From Streptomyces rimosus (GTDB lineage Bacteria; Actinomycetota; Actinomycetes; Streptomycetales; Streptomycetaceae), in assembly GCF_008704655.1 (NCBI RefSeq), contig NZ_CP023688.1, forward strand, positions 558,001 through 622,000: a stretch of 64,000 nucleotides of DNA. Reading direction: 5' to 3'. Made by a program: the position numbers and the translations under genes. This document shows positions 8,047 to 17,873 of the stretch, in pieces (positions within the stretch are counted from its first letter, which is position 1; each line of letters begins with the position of its first letter). Under the pieces are notes generated by a model. It made no database searches and was not told the DNA's origin. It was given only the letters and a program-made list of their open reading frames with translations.

Positions 8047-9540
8047 TTATCCTGTGCGCCGCACCGGGTTCCGCCTATCGGCCGAGCGCTCGTACGACCG
8101 GGCCGTCACACCGGCACCGGCCGGAGCGCCCCCGCCTTGGCCGCCCCCGTACGCGCACCAGGCCACCGCCAGGCGGCGTACCGCTTCGGTCAGGTCGTCC
8201 GGCGAGGCGAGAAAGTGAAGACGGACGTGGTCCTTGCTCGCCCCGGAGGCGTCCAGTCCGCTGCCGGGCAGTACGGCGACTCCGTGCCGCAGGGCTGTCT
8301 GCGCGAAGGTGTCCCCGTCGCCGTGGGGCAGCCGTACCCACAGGGTCTGACCGCCGCCGACCGGCCGGACCTGCCACTGCGGCAGCCGCCGCGCCAGCTC
8401 CGCGAGCAGGTGATCGTGACGTGCCCGGCGGTCCGCCGCCGTGTCCCGGCACCACCGCTCCAGGCCGGGCAGCAGTTCCGCGGCGGCGAGCTGCGCGGGA
8501 AGGTTGCCGCCCAGGTCATGCACCGCGCGCAGCCGCGCGAGGCGGTCCACGATCGCTTCCGTGGCCCGTATCCAGCCGACGCGCAGCCCGCCCCAGACGC
8601 TCTTGCTGAGCGACCCGACGGTGATCACGGTCGCGCCGTACGCCGCGAGCGGAGGCGGCGTGTCGTCACCGGGAAAGGCCAGCTGAGCGAGGACTTCGTC
8701 ATCTATCAGCGGCACACCGGCCGCGCCCGCGGCGACAGCGAGCCGACGGCGTGCCAGCGGCGGCAGTACCGCGCCGGTCGGGTTGTGGTGCGTGGAGACG
8801 ACGTAGGCCAGATCGGGGCGGCGGGCCGGCGAGCGGACCGCCGTCTCGAAGCCGTCCAGGCCGACGGGCAGCGTCCGCAGCAAGGCGGACCGCTCACGGA
8901 ACGCCTCCAGCGCGCCCGGATACGTGGGCGCTTCGACCAGCACCTCGCCACCGGGCTCGACAAAGGCGCGGGCGAGCAGGGACAGGGCCTGCTGACCACC
9001 ATTGGTGACGAGGATCTGCTCGGGGGCGGTCGGCACCCCACGGCGCGTGTAGTGGTCGGCGACAGCGCGGCGCAGCCGCGGATGGCCCGACGGGTGGTAG
9101 CCGATGTCACCCGTGAGCAGGGCCAGTTGGGCCACGGCCCGCTCGTACGCGGACAGAAGAACCGGCGGAGGCGCGGCGGGCGCGGCACACGCCAGCAAGA
9201 TCACATCGGCATCCTGCCGCTCCAGCAGATGAAGGAAAACCGGCGCCCCTGTCGTCTCGCGGGGCCGGTCGCGCACCGGACCGGCCACCCGGGTGCCACT
9301 CCCCTGGCGCCGCACGATCCGGCCTTCCGTACGCAGCTGCTCGTACGCGGCGACGACGGTCCCACGCCCCACGGCAAGCGCGGCGGCCAGCGACCGATCG
9401 GGCGGCAACGCGGTACCCGGGGCGAGTTCCCCTTGGTCGACGAGGCGCCGTAGCCGCGCGGCGAGCAGGAGGTACAGCGGACCGCGGCCGGACGACCACC
9501 GGCCCAGGCGGTCGGCCAGTGCGGTGGGGGCCATGGGCAT
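8047..9540 (-). CDS. MocR/PdxR-type GntR regulator with aminotransferase domain
   Basis: The 497-residue protein starts at ATG 9540. Residues about 15-85 form a GntR winged helix (LYLLLAARLRRLVDQGEL, then LAVGRGTVVAAYEQLRTEGR). Residues about 110-470 form a fold-type I aminotransferase domain with YHPSGHPRLRRAVADHY, TNGGQQALSLLARAF, STHHNPTGAVLPP and SLSKSVWGGLRVGW, where the lysine would bind PLP. MocR proteins use PLP-dependent ligand sensing, for example in control of vitamin B6, GABA or taurine use. It is divergent from the cupin gene at 9773, with five 20-bp direct repeats in the gap. Confidence 0.92.
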   Translation of the reverse strand: MPMAPTALADRLGRWSSGRGPLYLLLAARLRRLVDQGELAPGTALPPDRSLAAALAVGRGTVVAAYEQLRTEGRIVRRQGSGTRVAGPVRDRPRETTGAPVFLHLLERQDADVILLACAAPAAPPPVLLSAYERAVAQLALLTGDIGYHPSGHPRLRRAVADHYTRRGVPTAPEQILVTNGGQQALSLLARAFVEPGGEVLVEAPTYPGALEAFRERSALLRTLPVGLDGFETAVRSPARRPDLAYVVSTHHNPTGAVLPPLARRRLAVAAGAAGVPLIDDEVLAQLAFPGDDTPPPLAAYGATVITVGSLSKSVWGGLRVGWIRATEAIVDRLARLRAVHDLGGNLPAQLAAAELLPGLERWCRDTAADRRARHDHLLAELARRLPQWQVRPVGGGQTLWVRLPHGDGDTFAQTALRHGVAVLPGSGLDASGASKDHVRLHFLASPDDLTEAVRRLAVAWCAYGGGQGGGAPAGAGVTARSYERSADRRNPVRRTG

Positions 9541-9578
9541 GGGCTTCGGCTTTCGGTGTGGTGGATATGGAGGGGAGG

Positions 9579-9678
9579 GGCATGTCCTCGTAGGGGGTGC
9601 GCGCTCGTACGGGGGAGACACGTCCTCGCACGGGGAGGCACGCCCTCGTACGTGGAGACACGCTTTCGTACGACCGCG
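9579..9678. repeat. Five imperfect 20-bp direct repeats in the MocR/cupin intergenic region
   Basis: Units begin near 9581, 9599, 9619, 9639 and 9659; three exact 20-base steps begin CACGTCCTCG, CACGCCCTCG and CACGCTTTCG. The shared pattern is about CACGYCCTCGTACGNGGAGA. A period of about two helical turns puts every copy on the same DNA face. MocR/PdxR regulators are known to bind direct repeats, so this is a good candidate for the binding region of the adjacent regulator. Confidence 0.7.
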
Positions 9679-9772
9679 CCGGGCCGGGCAGCTATGGGTC
9701 CGTCCCAACGGGCGGACCAATCCTCGCCCATTGGCTCTGTGCCGCGCCCCGAGCGGCGGCGAGGATCATGAC

Positions 9773-10126
9773 ATGACGACACGACACGAGATCCCGGGCC
9801 ACCTCGCCGCCGTCTCGGTGCCGGAGGCCATCACCGCGCTCCCCGGCCCCTTCCAGCAGCGCGAGTTGGCGAGGGTGAACGACACCACGGCCGTCCGACT
9901 CGCGCGCCTGGAAGGCTCGTTCCCCTGGCACTACCACGACGAGGACGAACTGTTCCTGTGCTGGGACGGCACCTTCCGGGTCGAGCTGGAGGGCCGCGAC
10001 CCGGTGGTGCTGAAGCCCGGCGAACTCTTCGTCGTCCCCGCGGGAGTACGGCACCGCCCCGTGGCCGAGGAGGCCGCCCACGTCCTGCTCATCGAGCACC
10101 CGGACACCAAGCAGTACGGGAACTGA
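9773..10126 (+). CDS. Small cupin-domain protein
   Basis: The 117-residue protein starts at ATG 9773 behind GAGGA. It is a single cupin barrel: motif 1 is WHYHDEDELFLCWDGTFRVELEG (His, His, Glu metal ligands) and motif 2 is LKPGELFVVPAGVRHRPVA with the last histidine. Such mononuclear cupins can be isomerases, dioxygenases or binding proteins, and the substrate cannot be read here. It is divergent from the MocR regulator and ends four bases before the convergent EamA transporter gene. The layout suggests MocR controls this gene. Confidence 0.85.
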   Translation: MTTRHEIPGHLAAVSVPEAITALPGPFQQRELARVNDTTAVRLARLEGSFPWHYHDEDELFLCWDGTFRVELEGRDPVVLKPGELFVVPAGVRHRPVAEEAAHVLLIEHPDTKQYGN

Positions 10127-10130
10127 AGCT

Positions 10131-11114
10131 CTAGCAGCGCTCAACGACCCGCCGCCCCCTGCCCTCCTCCTCGGCAACGAACGGCGTACCCTTCCGCCGC
10201 GCGAGTCGTCCATGCAGCGCCGCGAGCACGGCCCCCGCCAGCAGCACCAGGGCACCCACTGCCTGTACGGGCCCGAAGGTCTCGCCGAGGAACAGCGTGC
10301 CGCACACCGTGTTCACCACCGGCACGGTGAACATCATCAGCGAGGCCGAGGCTGGCCCCACGGCCGCGACGCCCCGGTAGTACAGGAGGTTGGCGACGGC
10401 GGCAGCACCCAGCGCCAGATAGGCGGCGTTCAACCAGACAGCGGACGGCAGACCGCTCCAGTCCACATCCGGAAGGTCGGGGGCGGCGACCACGCCCAGC
10501 AGCAGGGCTCCGGCGCAGGTGGCATACGTAGTGGCGCGCAGCGGGTCGACACCGGCGAGGACGCGGGGGCCGGCGAGGGTGTAAGCCGCCCAGCACACCG
10601 CGCTGAGCAGGAACAACACGTCCCCGGCAAGCCGCGTCGGACTCCCGTGCGCGCTGCCGCCCACGCCCAGAAAGAAGATCGCAGCCCCGACCAGTCCGAG
10701 GCCGAGCCCCGCCAGGCGCACCTTCGATGCCCGTTCCCGCCGGGTCAGCAGGAGGAAGAGGCTGGTCAGGACGGGGCTCATGACCGGGATGAGGATGCCG
10801 GCGTCCAGGGAGGGTGCGAGCGACAGTCCCCAGAAGAAGAAGCCGTTGTAGGCAAAGACGCCGACGATGCCCGCCAGGGCGGGGCGGCCGGCGGCCCGGG
10901 GTGAGACCTTGCCTTTGGCACCGCCGAACCGCTTCCCGAAGAGCGCCGGCACCATCAGCAGCGCCAGGGCGGCGCCGCCGAAACGCAGGAGGGCGGCCAC
11001 GGAGTGCGGCAGGTGTTCCACCACCGACTTGGAGCTGGAGAAGGCGCTGCCCCACAGCACCATGGTGATCGACAGGAGGAGGTAGGGGCTGGTTGGGGCC
11101 TTCGTTCTGGTCAT
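10131..11114 (-). CDS. EamA/DMT-family transporter
   Basis: The 327-residue protein has ten predicted membrane segments in two EamA repeats, beginning YLLLSITMVLWGSAFSSSK and, in the second half, VLFLLSAVCWAAYTLAGPR. It ends in a basic tail (RLARRKGTPFVAEEEGRGRR). DMT transporters often export amino acids or metabolites. ATG 11114 has no Shine-Dalgarno; on the minus strand CATAGT lies exactly six bases before the ATG (11121-11126), so a leaderless transcript is likely. It converges on the cupin gene with a four-base gap. Confidence 0.9.
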   Translation of the reverse strand: MTRTKAPTSPYLLLSITMVLWGSAFSSSKSVVEHLPHSVAALLRFGGAALALLMVPALFGKRFGGAKGKVSPRAAGRPALAGIVGVFAYNGFFFWGLSLAPSLDAGILIPVMSPVLTSLFLLLTRRERASKVRLAGLGLGLVGAAIFFLGVGGSAHGSPTRLAGDVLFLLSAVCWAAYTLAGPRVLAGVDPLRATTYATCAGALLLGVVAAPDLPDVDWSGLPSAVWLNAAYLALGAAAVANLLYYRGVAAVGPASASLMMFTVPVVNTVCGTLFLGETFGPVQAVGALVLLAGAVLAALHGRLARRKGTPFVAEEEGRGRRVVERC

Positions 11115-11465
11115 GGGGGGACTATGGCGGCGGTGGAGCCTACGCGTCTTGAACGCTGGTGCGCTTGTCAGAGCTTGGCATGACCACCGCCGCTGTCGGT
11201 CGGGGTCGTTCGGGCGCGGGGGCAAACGCAGTCGGCGGGTGACGAACGGGCGCCCGGAGGTATTGCCGTGCCCCCCCCCGCGCACACACGACTGTTTCGC
11301 GCCGTTTCTGGCAGCTCGCGGTAGTTCCTCGCCGCGATATACCGCGTCGGTTTCCCAAGCTTTTCCCGGTTGCACGCCGGACCGGGATCGGACCGCCCAC
11401 GGGAAAGGCAGAACCGGCGGTCCTGACCGGCGTTCAGGAGCGCGTCACGACACCGACGGGCCTCT
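11115..11465. other. Gene-free gap upstream of the EamA gene
   Basis: No gene is supported here. The left end holds the minus-strand -10 element CATAGT (11121-11126) of the EamA gene. A run of ten C lies near 11270-11280, and an AT-richer patch lies at about 11330-11370. The remaining open frames look like composition artefacts. Confidence 0.5.
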
Positions 11466-12611
11466 TCACTGCGTCGCGTCCTCCGACGCTTCCATCGCGT
11501 ACGGGTGGGCGTACCGGCCCCCGTTGAAGGGGGTGAACCACGAGCCGATCGCCATGGGCGTGACTCCGAAAGCCTCTCCCGCGGCGTCCTCGCCGATCTC
11601 GCCCACCGAGTCGTCGTACAGCCACTCGTGGTCCAGGTCCTCGTAGACATTCTCGGCGAATGCTTCGAGGGCCACCGCCACACCTTCGTCCATGAGACCG
11701 AACGTCTCCAGACTGACGCTCGCCTCGCGCAGCAGAAGTCTCCAGGCGAGTTCCTCCGCGAGACAGCCGAGCTGCTGGAAACTCCCGTTCGTGAAGCGGG
11801 TGGTCATGGCGATCGCCGTCACCAGGAAGCGGCGTGCGAAGTGCGCGTCGTATTCAAGGGCGTAACGCTCGGGAAGCTCCTCCAGCAGCCACAGCGGCCT
11901 CTCGCACTCAGCGACGTTGCTCCGCGTCTGAGTGAGGGTCTGCACGTCCTGGAAGAGTTCGTCCACCAGCAGATGGGTCCCGTACACCAGAGCGCCGGCG
12001 GCCAGCCGGGCATCTTCCGGCCGTACACCGGCCTCGACGTCCTCTTCCTCCCCACCGTCCTCGTCCTCGGGGTCGAGCACGCCGAACATGACCGGCGGGA
12101 AGGAACGCAGTTCAGCCGACATGGTCAGCATCCGGTTCCGAGCAGCCTTTGCCTCTGCTTCCGCGTCGCACTCATCCCGACCGTCGGCGGCTGTCTCCCT
12201 TGCGGCGTGGTGAGCCTTACGGGTGGCCGCGTCGGCCGGCGGAGTGTCGGGGCCGTCGGCGGCGTCGAGGCTCTCCTGGGCGAGCTGCGGGTGGAGCCGG
12301 ACCTCGCACCGCTCGACCGTCCACTCGGCCAAGAGCTCGCTACGCTCCAGCAGCTCCCTGGTCACCGACTGCACCGCGTCCTCGGCGAATTCCAGCGCCG
12401 GAGCATCGACGAAGATCGTTAACAGCGCACCGCCCGGATGAACGGCCACGATCGACTCGAAGATGTCGACCTCCATACCGTCCGGCCCCTCGATGGCTTC
12501 CACGGAGCCCAGGCCCTTTCCGAGGAGTGCCACGGCGCCGGCACGTTGCAGCGCGTCCATCTCGGGCGATCCGACCGGGATGCTGGTATCCACCGTCACG
12601 GCGTAGGTCAC
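11466..12611 (-). CDS. Uncharacterised acidic protein
   Basis: The chosen GTG start at 12611 gives 381 residues beginning MTYAVTVDTSIPVGSPEMDAL; no strong ribosome binding site is visible, but a small ORF ends four bases upstream and could couple translation. The protein is acidic, with a low-complexity stretch (LDPEDEDGGEEEDVEAG) near the middle that looks like a linker. The C-terminal half is rich in aromatic and helical segments (WLLEELPERYALEYDAHFAR, LEAFAENVYEDLDHEWLYDD). No signal peptide, membrane segment or catalytic motif is seen, and I do not recognise the family. Codon usage is normal for the host. Confidence 0.7.
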   Translation of the reverse strand: MTYAVTVDTSIPVGSPEMDALQRAGAVALLGKGLGSVEAIEGPDGMEVDIFESIVAVHPGGALLTIFVDAPALEFAEDAVQSVTRELLERSELLAEWTVERCEVRLHPQLAQESLDAADGPDTPPADAATRKAHHAARETAADGRDECDAEAEAKAARNRMLTMSAELRSFPPVMFGVLDPEDEDGGEEEDVEAGVRPEDARLAAGALVYGTHLLVDELFQDVQTLTQTRSNVAECERPLWLLEELPERYALEYDAHFARRFLVTAIAMTTRFTNGSFQQLGCLAEELAWRLLLREASVSLETFGLMDEGVAVALEAFAENVYEDLDHEWLYDDSVGEIGEDAAGEAFGVTPMAIGSWFTPFNGGRYAHPYAMEASEDATQ

Positions 12612-12615
12612 GCAC

Positions 12616-12759
12616 TCAGCGTCGCAGGGCCGCACAGGGGCCCGAAGGGAAATCGGCCAGCTCGTCATCCATCGGCGCTGCCGAGTGCCAGGCGCCGCCG
12701 CACTCGCCTCCCGAGCACACGAAGAAGGGCTCACCGTTGGTCCACGCCGTCGAGAGCAT
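12616..12759 (-). CDS. Possible small cysteine-containing protein ORF
   Basis: A 47-residue ORF from ATG 12759 includes EPFFVCSGGECGGAWHSAAP and PSGPCAALRR, with three cysteines and strong GC3 bias. It ends four bases before the GTG of the uncharacterised acidic protein, as if in one operon. The start is uncertain, with no clear ribosome binding site. An equally protein-like frame overlaps on the opposite strand, so this remains tentative. Confidence 0.35.
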   Translation of the reverse strand: MLSTAWTNGEPFFVCSGGECGGAWHSAAPMDDELADFPSGPCAALRR

Positions 12760-12950
12760 CGACCGGCATCTCGTCGCGCTGCGCGAGGCGGACGAGGCCC
12801 CGCATGTCGCCTTCGGTCGGGGCCTCAAACGCGAGGCCGGAGGGCGCGTTCGTGGTGCGAGTCGGCGGCCAGGCGGGGGACGTTACTGACAACGTCCTGT
12901 TGCCGCGTGACGAGGGCAGGAACGTATCTCCGACTATCTCCGGTACTGGA
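12737..12950 (+). pseudogene. Possible relic of an unidentified gene
   Basis: The plus strand reads VESIDRHLVALREADEAPHV and then FGRGLKREA in one frame, continuing after about 12840 in a neighbouring frame as EGAFVVRVGGQAGDVTDNVL and LLPRDEGRNVSPTI. Both parts have host-like codon bias and no low-complexity look. A single frameshift would join them, and no convincing start or stop frames the whole. The family is not recognised. It could be a decayed gene or a chance open frame. Confidence 0.25.
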
Positions 12951-13026
12951 CGGCAGTGCCCCCCTTACCCACCCCTGCCCGGACCGCACCAGTGCTCAAG
13001 TGCCGCCGATGATCGCCTGCCTGCGA

Positions 13027-13944
13027 TCACTTGCGCATTCGGGAACGGTACTCGCCCGGGGGCATGCCTCGGGCACGTCGGAAGGCACGACTGAATGCGT
13101 GCGGTGAGGCGTAGCCGACCGCGCCGGAGATCGACTCGACCGGCTCGTCGGTGTCGCGGAGCCGGACGGACGCCAGGTCCATGCGCCACTGCGTCACGTA
13201 TGCGCCCGGCGTCTGTCCGAGCGCGGACCGGAAGTGCCTGGACAGCGTCGTGCGGGAGACCGCCGTCGCGGCCGCCAGGGACTCGGTGGTCCAGGGGTGT
13301 TCCGGTCGGGCGTGGACACATGCCAGGGCGTCGCGCACGGCCGGGTCGCGCATCGCGCCCAGCCATGAGCCGGACTGCTCCCCGGGGCGGCGGGCCAGCC
13401 AGGCCCGTACGAACTGGATGAGCAGAAGGTCGACAATGCTGTTGACGGCGGCGGTGGTGCCGATCTGCGGTTGTGCGAGCTCCGCCGTAAGAAGCTCGAC
13501 GGTGTTTCTGAACTGCGTGTTCTCCCGGCTCGTGACGTGCATCGGCCGGCGGAGGGAGGTGAGCACCGGCGTGCTCACCTCCGGGTCCTGCTCATAGCGC
13601 AGGACGAGCACTTCCGTCTGCGCCGGCGTCGAGCCCAGGTACAGGGCGCTGCCGTCGGTGAGTGCCTGGTCCGTCGCCTTCCGGTCACAGGGCCCCATCG
13701 TCGTACCGGACCCGCCGGCTATCCCGTGGGCGGTGCCCGGCGGCAACAGGACGGCGTCTCCTGCCTGCACTTCCAGAGGTTTCCCGCCCGGGACGTGGAG
13801 CCACATCGTGCCGCGGGACACTACGTGCAGTGCCGCTGCCGGAGAGGGCTCCAGCCGCAGGCCCCAGGTTCCTCCGGCCTTCAGTACGACCCCGAGCGCC
13901 CCTCGCGCACCCGATACACGCAAGGCTTCCGCGAGTACGTCCAT
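13027..13944 (-). CDS. AraC-family regulator with cupin sensor domain
   Basis: The 305-residue protein starts at ATG 13944 behind GAGAAGGG. Residues about 1-180 match the Cupin_6-type sensor of AraC regulators (LHVVSRGTMWLHVPGGKPLE, DAVLLPPGTAHGIAGG). Residues about 205-300 hold two HTH motifs (LAAATAVSRTTLSRHFRSAL and ISGAVGYASPHAFSRAFRRA), ending PGEYRSRMRK. It follows the quinone-reductase-like gene by 23 bases on the same strand, so it is probably cotranscribed and controls that gene. Confidence 0.9.
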   Translation of the reverse strand: MDVLAEALRVSGARGALGVVLKAGGTWGLRLEPSPAAALHVVSRGTMWLHVPGGKPLEVQAGDAVLLPPGTAHGIAGGSGTTMGPCDRKATDQALTDGSALYLGSTPAQTEVLVLRYEQDPEVSTPVLTSLRRPMHVTSRENTQFRNTVELLTAELAQPQIGTTAAVNSIVDLLLIQFVRAWLARRPGEQSGSWLGAMRDPAVRDALACVHARPEHPWTTESLAAATAVSRTTLSRHFRSALGQTPGAYVTQWRMDLASVRLRDTDEPVESISGAVGYASPHAFSRAFRRARGMPPGEYRSRMRK

Positions 13945-13967
13945 CGTTCCCTTCTCGTCGACGGGGG

Positions 13968-14876
13968 TCAGACCACGTCGAGAACGATCTTTCCATGCAC
14001 CTTCCGCGCGAACAGTGCCCGGACGGCGTCGTCCACGTCCAGCCAGTTGCCTCGCAGTCCGACCGGTGCCGAGAGCCTCCCGGCGGCCATGAGGCCCAGC
14101 AGGTCCGTCAGCTCCCCGCTGGTCGGCGTCATGTCGCCGTAGGTGGCGATGGTGCGCGGTTCACCGAAACCGAACAGGGCCCCTGACGGGAACGTGGTGT
14201 CCTGTCCCGAGGAGTAACCGACCACGTGGATGGTGCCGCCCTCGGCGAGGAGACTCCACGCCTGGGCCACCAGCGGCCCGCCGACCGTGTCCAGGACGAG
14301 GTCGAACCGGCACTCGGCCCCGGCCAGGTCGGTCAGGACCTGGTCGGCCCCGAGTTCGCGGAGCCCGGCGGCCCGGTCCGGCGAGCCCACGAGTGCCGTC
14401 ACCCGGGCGCCCGCCAGCGCCGCCAACTGGACGGCGAAGTGCCCCACGCCCCCACTGGCGCCGGTGACCAGAACGTCGCGCGCCAGCAGAGAACGCTTGC
14501 GCAGCACCCGCAGCGCGGTGACTCCCGCGATCCCCAGCGCGGCAGCGTCGGCCAGATCCACGCCCTCGGGGACGATGCCGAGCGAGGCGGGGCTGACCGC
14601 CACCCGCTCCGCCCACGCGTGGGCGGACATCCCGAGCGCGACTCGCGTACCTTCGGGCGGCCCCGAGCCGTCGGACGCGGCGCGCACCACGACACCGGCC
14701 GCGTCGTGACCGTGCACAGCCCCGGCCGGCCACTGGTCCACGTAATTCAGCTCTCCGAAGTTGAGACCGATATGCCGTATCTCGACCAACACCTCGCCGC
14801 TGGACGGCACGGGCTCATCGACATCGGCGAACCGGACGGGCCCGGCCTCGCCGTGATCGACAACAAGGGCGCGCAT
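13968..14876 (-). CDS. Zinc-binding dehydrogenase / quinone reductase-like MDR enzyme
   Basis: The 302-residue protein starts at ATG 14876 behind AGAAGGAA. It is a medium-chain dehydrogenase/reductase with a GroES-like N-terminal half (LVEIRHIGLNFGELNYVDQW, HGHDAAGVVV) and a Rossmann half with VLVTGASGGVGHFAVQLAAL for NADPH. It lacks the cysteine cluster of zinc alcohol dehydrogenases, so it is better seen as a quinone oxidoreductase-like enzyme. It heads a two-gene operon with the AraC regulator. Confidence 0.88.
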   Translation of the reverse strand: MRALVVDHGEAGPVRFADVDEPVPSSGEVLVEIRHIGLNFGELNYVDQWPAGAVHGHDAAGVVVRAASDGSGPPEGTRVALGMSAHAWAERVAVSPASLGIVPEGVDLADAAALGIAGVTALRVLRKRSLLARDVLVTGASGGVGHFAVQLAALAGARVTALVGSPDRAAGLRELGADQVLTDLAGAECRFDLVLDTVGGPLVAQAWSLLAEGGTIHVVGYSSGQDTTFPSGALFGFGEPRTIATYGDMTPTSGELTDLLGLMAAGRLSAPVGLRGNWLDVDDAVRALFARKVHGKIVLDVV

Positions 14877-15612
14877 GCGTGTGTTTCCTTCTCTCGTGGA
14901 TGCGCCTGAACACTCGGCGCGACAACGGACGGAGAGCGCGAATGTCGCACTGCCGTCTCCTGGAAACCCTACGCAGGACCAGCTCAGCGACCAGTCCCGG
15001 GAGAGTCGATCAGTTGACGATCTGTAGCAGTGCGGCTCGCGCGCGGCGGCGAACTTTGCACGCATACGGTGGATGACGCTGTGACGGGCGCGGCGACACC
15101 CTGGCGGGGCGGCAGGCCGGGGGGATCGCTGGGTTCGTCGGGGGTGGCATGTAGCAATGGCGTGTCCAGGTGCGGTTTCTGCTGACGCGTTCGATCAGGT
15201 CGGCGGGCTCCGCCGGGTCTCCGTACGGGGGGGGTGGCAGTCCTCCCCCCGACGTCCGGCTCCGGCTCGCTCGGCCACTGGCCACCGACCTCCGCGGGCC
15301 CTGGGAGAGATCGACCGAACCGCTCAGGCTTACCCCCCGCTCGCGTCCGACGGGGGTTCAGAAACCTGCGCACGAAGACCGGCTCTCCAGCCAGCGCACT
15401 GTCATCCTCAACGCCCGGACTAGGTGAGCCACTTGGTTCGAAGAATCGCCGGCCGTCTCGACGTGGGCCGCGTCCTCGCGACCGGCGAGGCATACCGCCG
15501 CCCCGCCCGTCACAAAGTCGGCACGAAACCACGGAGAGCCAGCGCCGATCGTTAAGTGACAAGCTAATGCGCGGTGGGGCGGCGGGAGAAAACGCCCTCT
15601 TACCTGTTCCGC
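14877..15612. other. Gene-poor stretch, no gene recognised
   Basis: Several frames stay open on both strands, but none has a recognisable domain, a good ribosome binding site or a consistent codon pattern. Local base composition is less extreme than in neighbouring genes. The right end is the promoter region of the aldo/keto reductase. The stretch could be the remains of lost genes in this accessory region. Confidence 0.5.
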
Positions 15613-15643
15613 TTGCTTGGAGTGCACTCCAAGGCCATAGCGT
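15613..15643 (+). promoter_or_regulatory. MerR-type promoter/operator of the aldo/keto reductase
   Basis: The -35 TTGCTT (15613-15618) and -10 TAGCGT (15638-15643) are 19 bases apart, longer than the usual 17. The perfect 18-bp palindrome CTTGGAGTGCACTCCAAG (15616-15633) sits in between. An elongated spacer holding a dyad is the hallmark of promoters activated by MerR-family regulators that untwist DNA. The AdhR-like branch often controls aldo/keto reductases. No matching MerR gene is adjacent. Confidence 0.75.
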
Positions 15644-15697
15644 TGAGGGCACGCCTGTAGCACCAGGGCCTCGCTAGCGCCCCGGAAGGCTGCCTAA

Positions 15698-17068
<1,371 letters not shown>

Positions 17069-17755
17069 ATGCTGGACCGGAACATCACGAGGCCCGCGGA
17101 TCTCCCGTCGACCAATGAATCCGACCTTCCGCTCGCGATGGAGCAGAATCTCGCCGAGCATGCCTGCCACCTGCACCGGATTGGGAAAGCGCGTCCATCA
17201 CCGAGACCGGCGACCTGCTGACCGCCGACAGCGGTCTCGCCAATGACACCTCCAACATCGTCGCGGCGGCCCGCTTCGCCCCGAACACCGCCCCGGCTCG
17301 CGCCGCGGAGACGGTCCGGACCTTGGTCGCGACCGGCCGCCCCCCTTCCCCTGGTGGGTGGGCCCCGCCTCCACACCGGGCAATCTCGCCGAGTGCCTTG
17401 AGGCCGTCGGCCTGCAAGCGTCGGAAACCGAGACGGGCATGTGGAGAGATCTACGCGGTCCCCTCCCCGACGCGCACGTCGACGGCTTGGAGATCCGCCC
17501 GACGACCGCTCCGGAGCAGCTCGCCGACTACGCCACGGTCCTCGCCGCAAACTGGAACCCACCCGCCGCCACGGTGCGCCGGTTCTTCGCGGATGCCGCC
17601 GATTTGGCACTCACCGCCGACTACCCACCCGCTACCTGATCGGTTACGTCGACGGCCGTCCCGTCTGCTCGGCCCAGGTTTTCCTGCACGCAGGCGTCGC
17701 CGGGACCTACAACATCGCCACACTCGCCACCGACCGCAGTGAGTACTCCACCGCC
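17069..17755 (+). pseudogene. GNAT N-acetyltransferase, decayed
   Basis: From ATG 17069 the pieces MLDRNITRPADLPS, TGDLLTADSGLANDTSNIV, FPWWVGPASTPGNLAECLEA, LEIRPTTAPEQLADYATVLA and RYLIGYVDGRPVCSAQVFLH appear in order but in at least three frames. The combination of an N-terminal FPWWVGP segment and a later GNAT beta strand (GYVDGRPVCSAQVFL, then NIATLATD) is typical of a two-part GNAT family. Homology fades near 17755, before the acetyl-CoA loop, so the 3' end is also missing. It is a dead gene in the accessory stretch. Confidence 0.7.
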
Positions 17756-17873
17756 CCGAACGGGTTCATCGGCCCACGGACGCGTGTGGTGCCGGTGAGC
17801 ACGGGTATGCCGGACAATCGCAGGCTCGGACTGTCCTGCGGCCTCGAGCCTCGCCTTATCGACTCTTGGGAGC

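Noticed and set aside
11271..11280. Run of ten C as a phase-variation tract
   Set aside because: No gene crosses it, so slippage would have no coding effect. A regulatory effect cannot be supported.
15010..15663. Minus-strand frames in the gene-poor stretch
   Set aside because: No ribosome binding site, domain or consistent codon bias. They are frequent by chance at this GC content.
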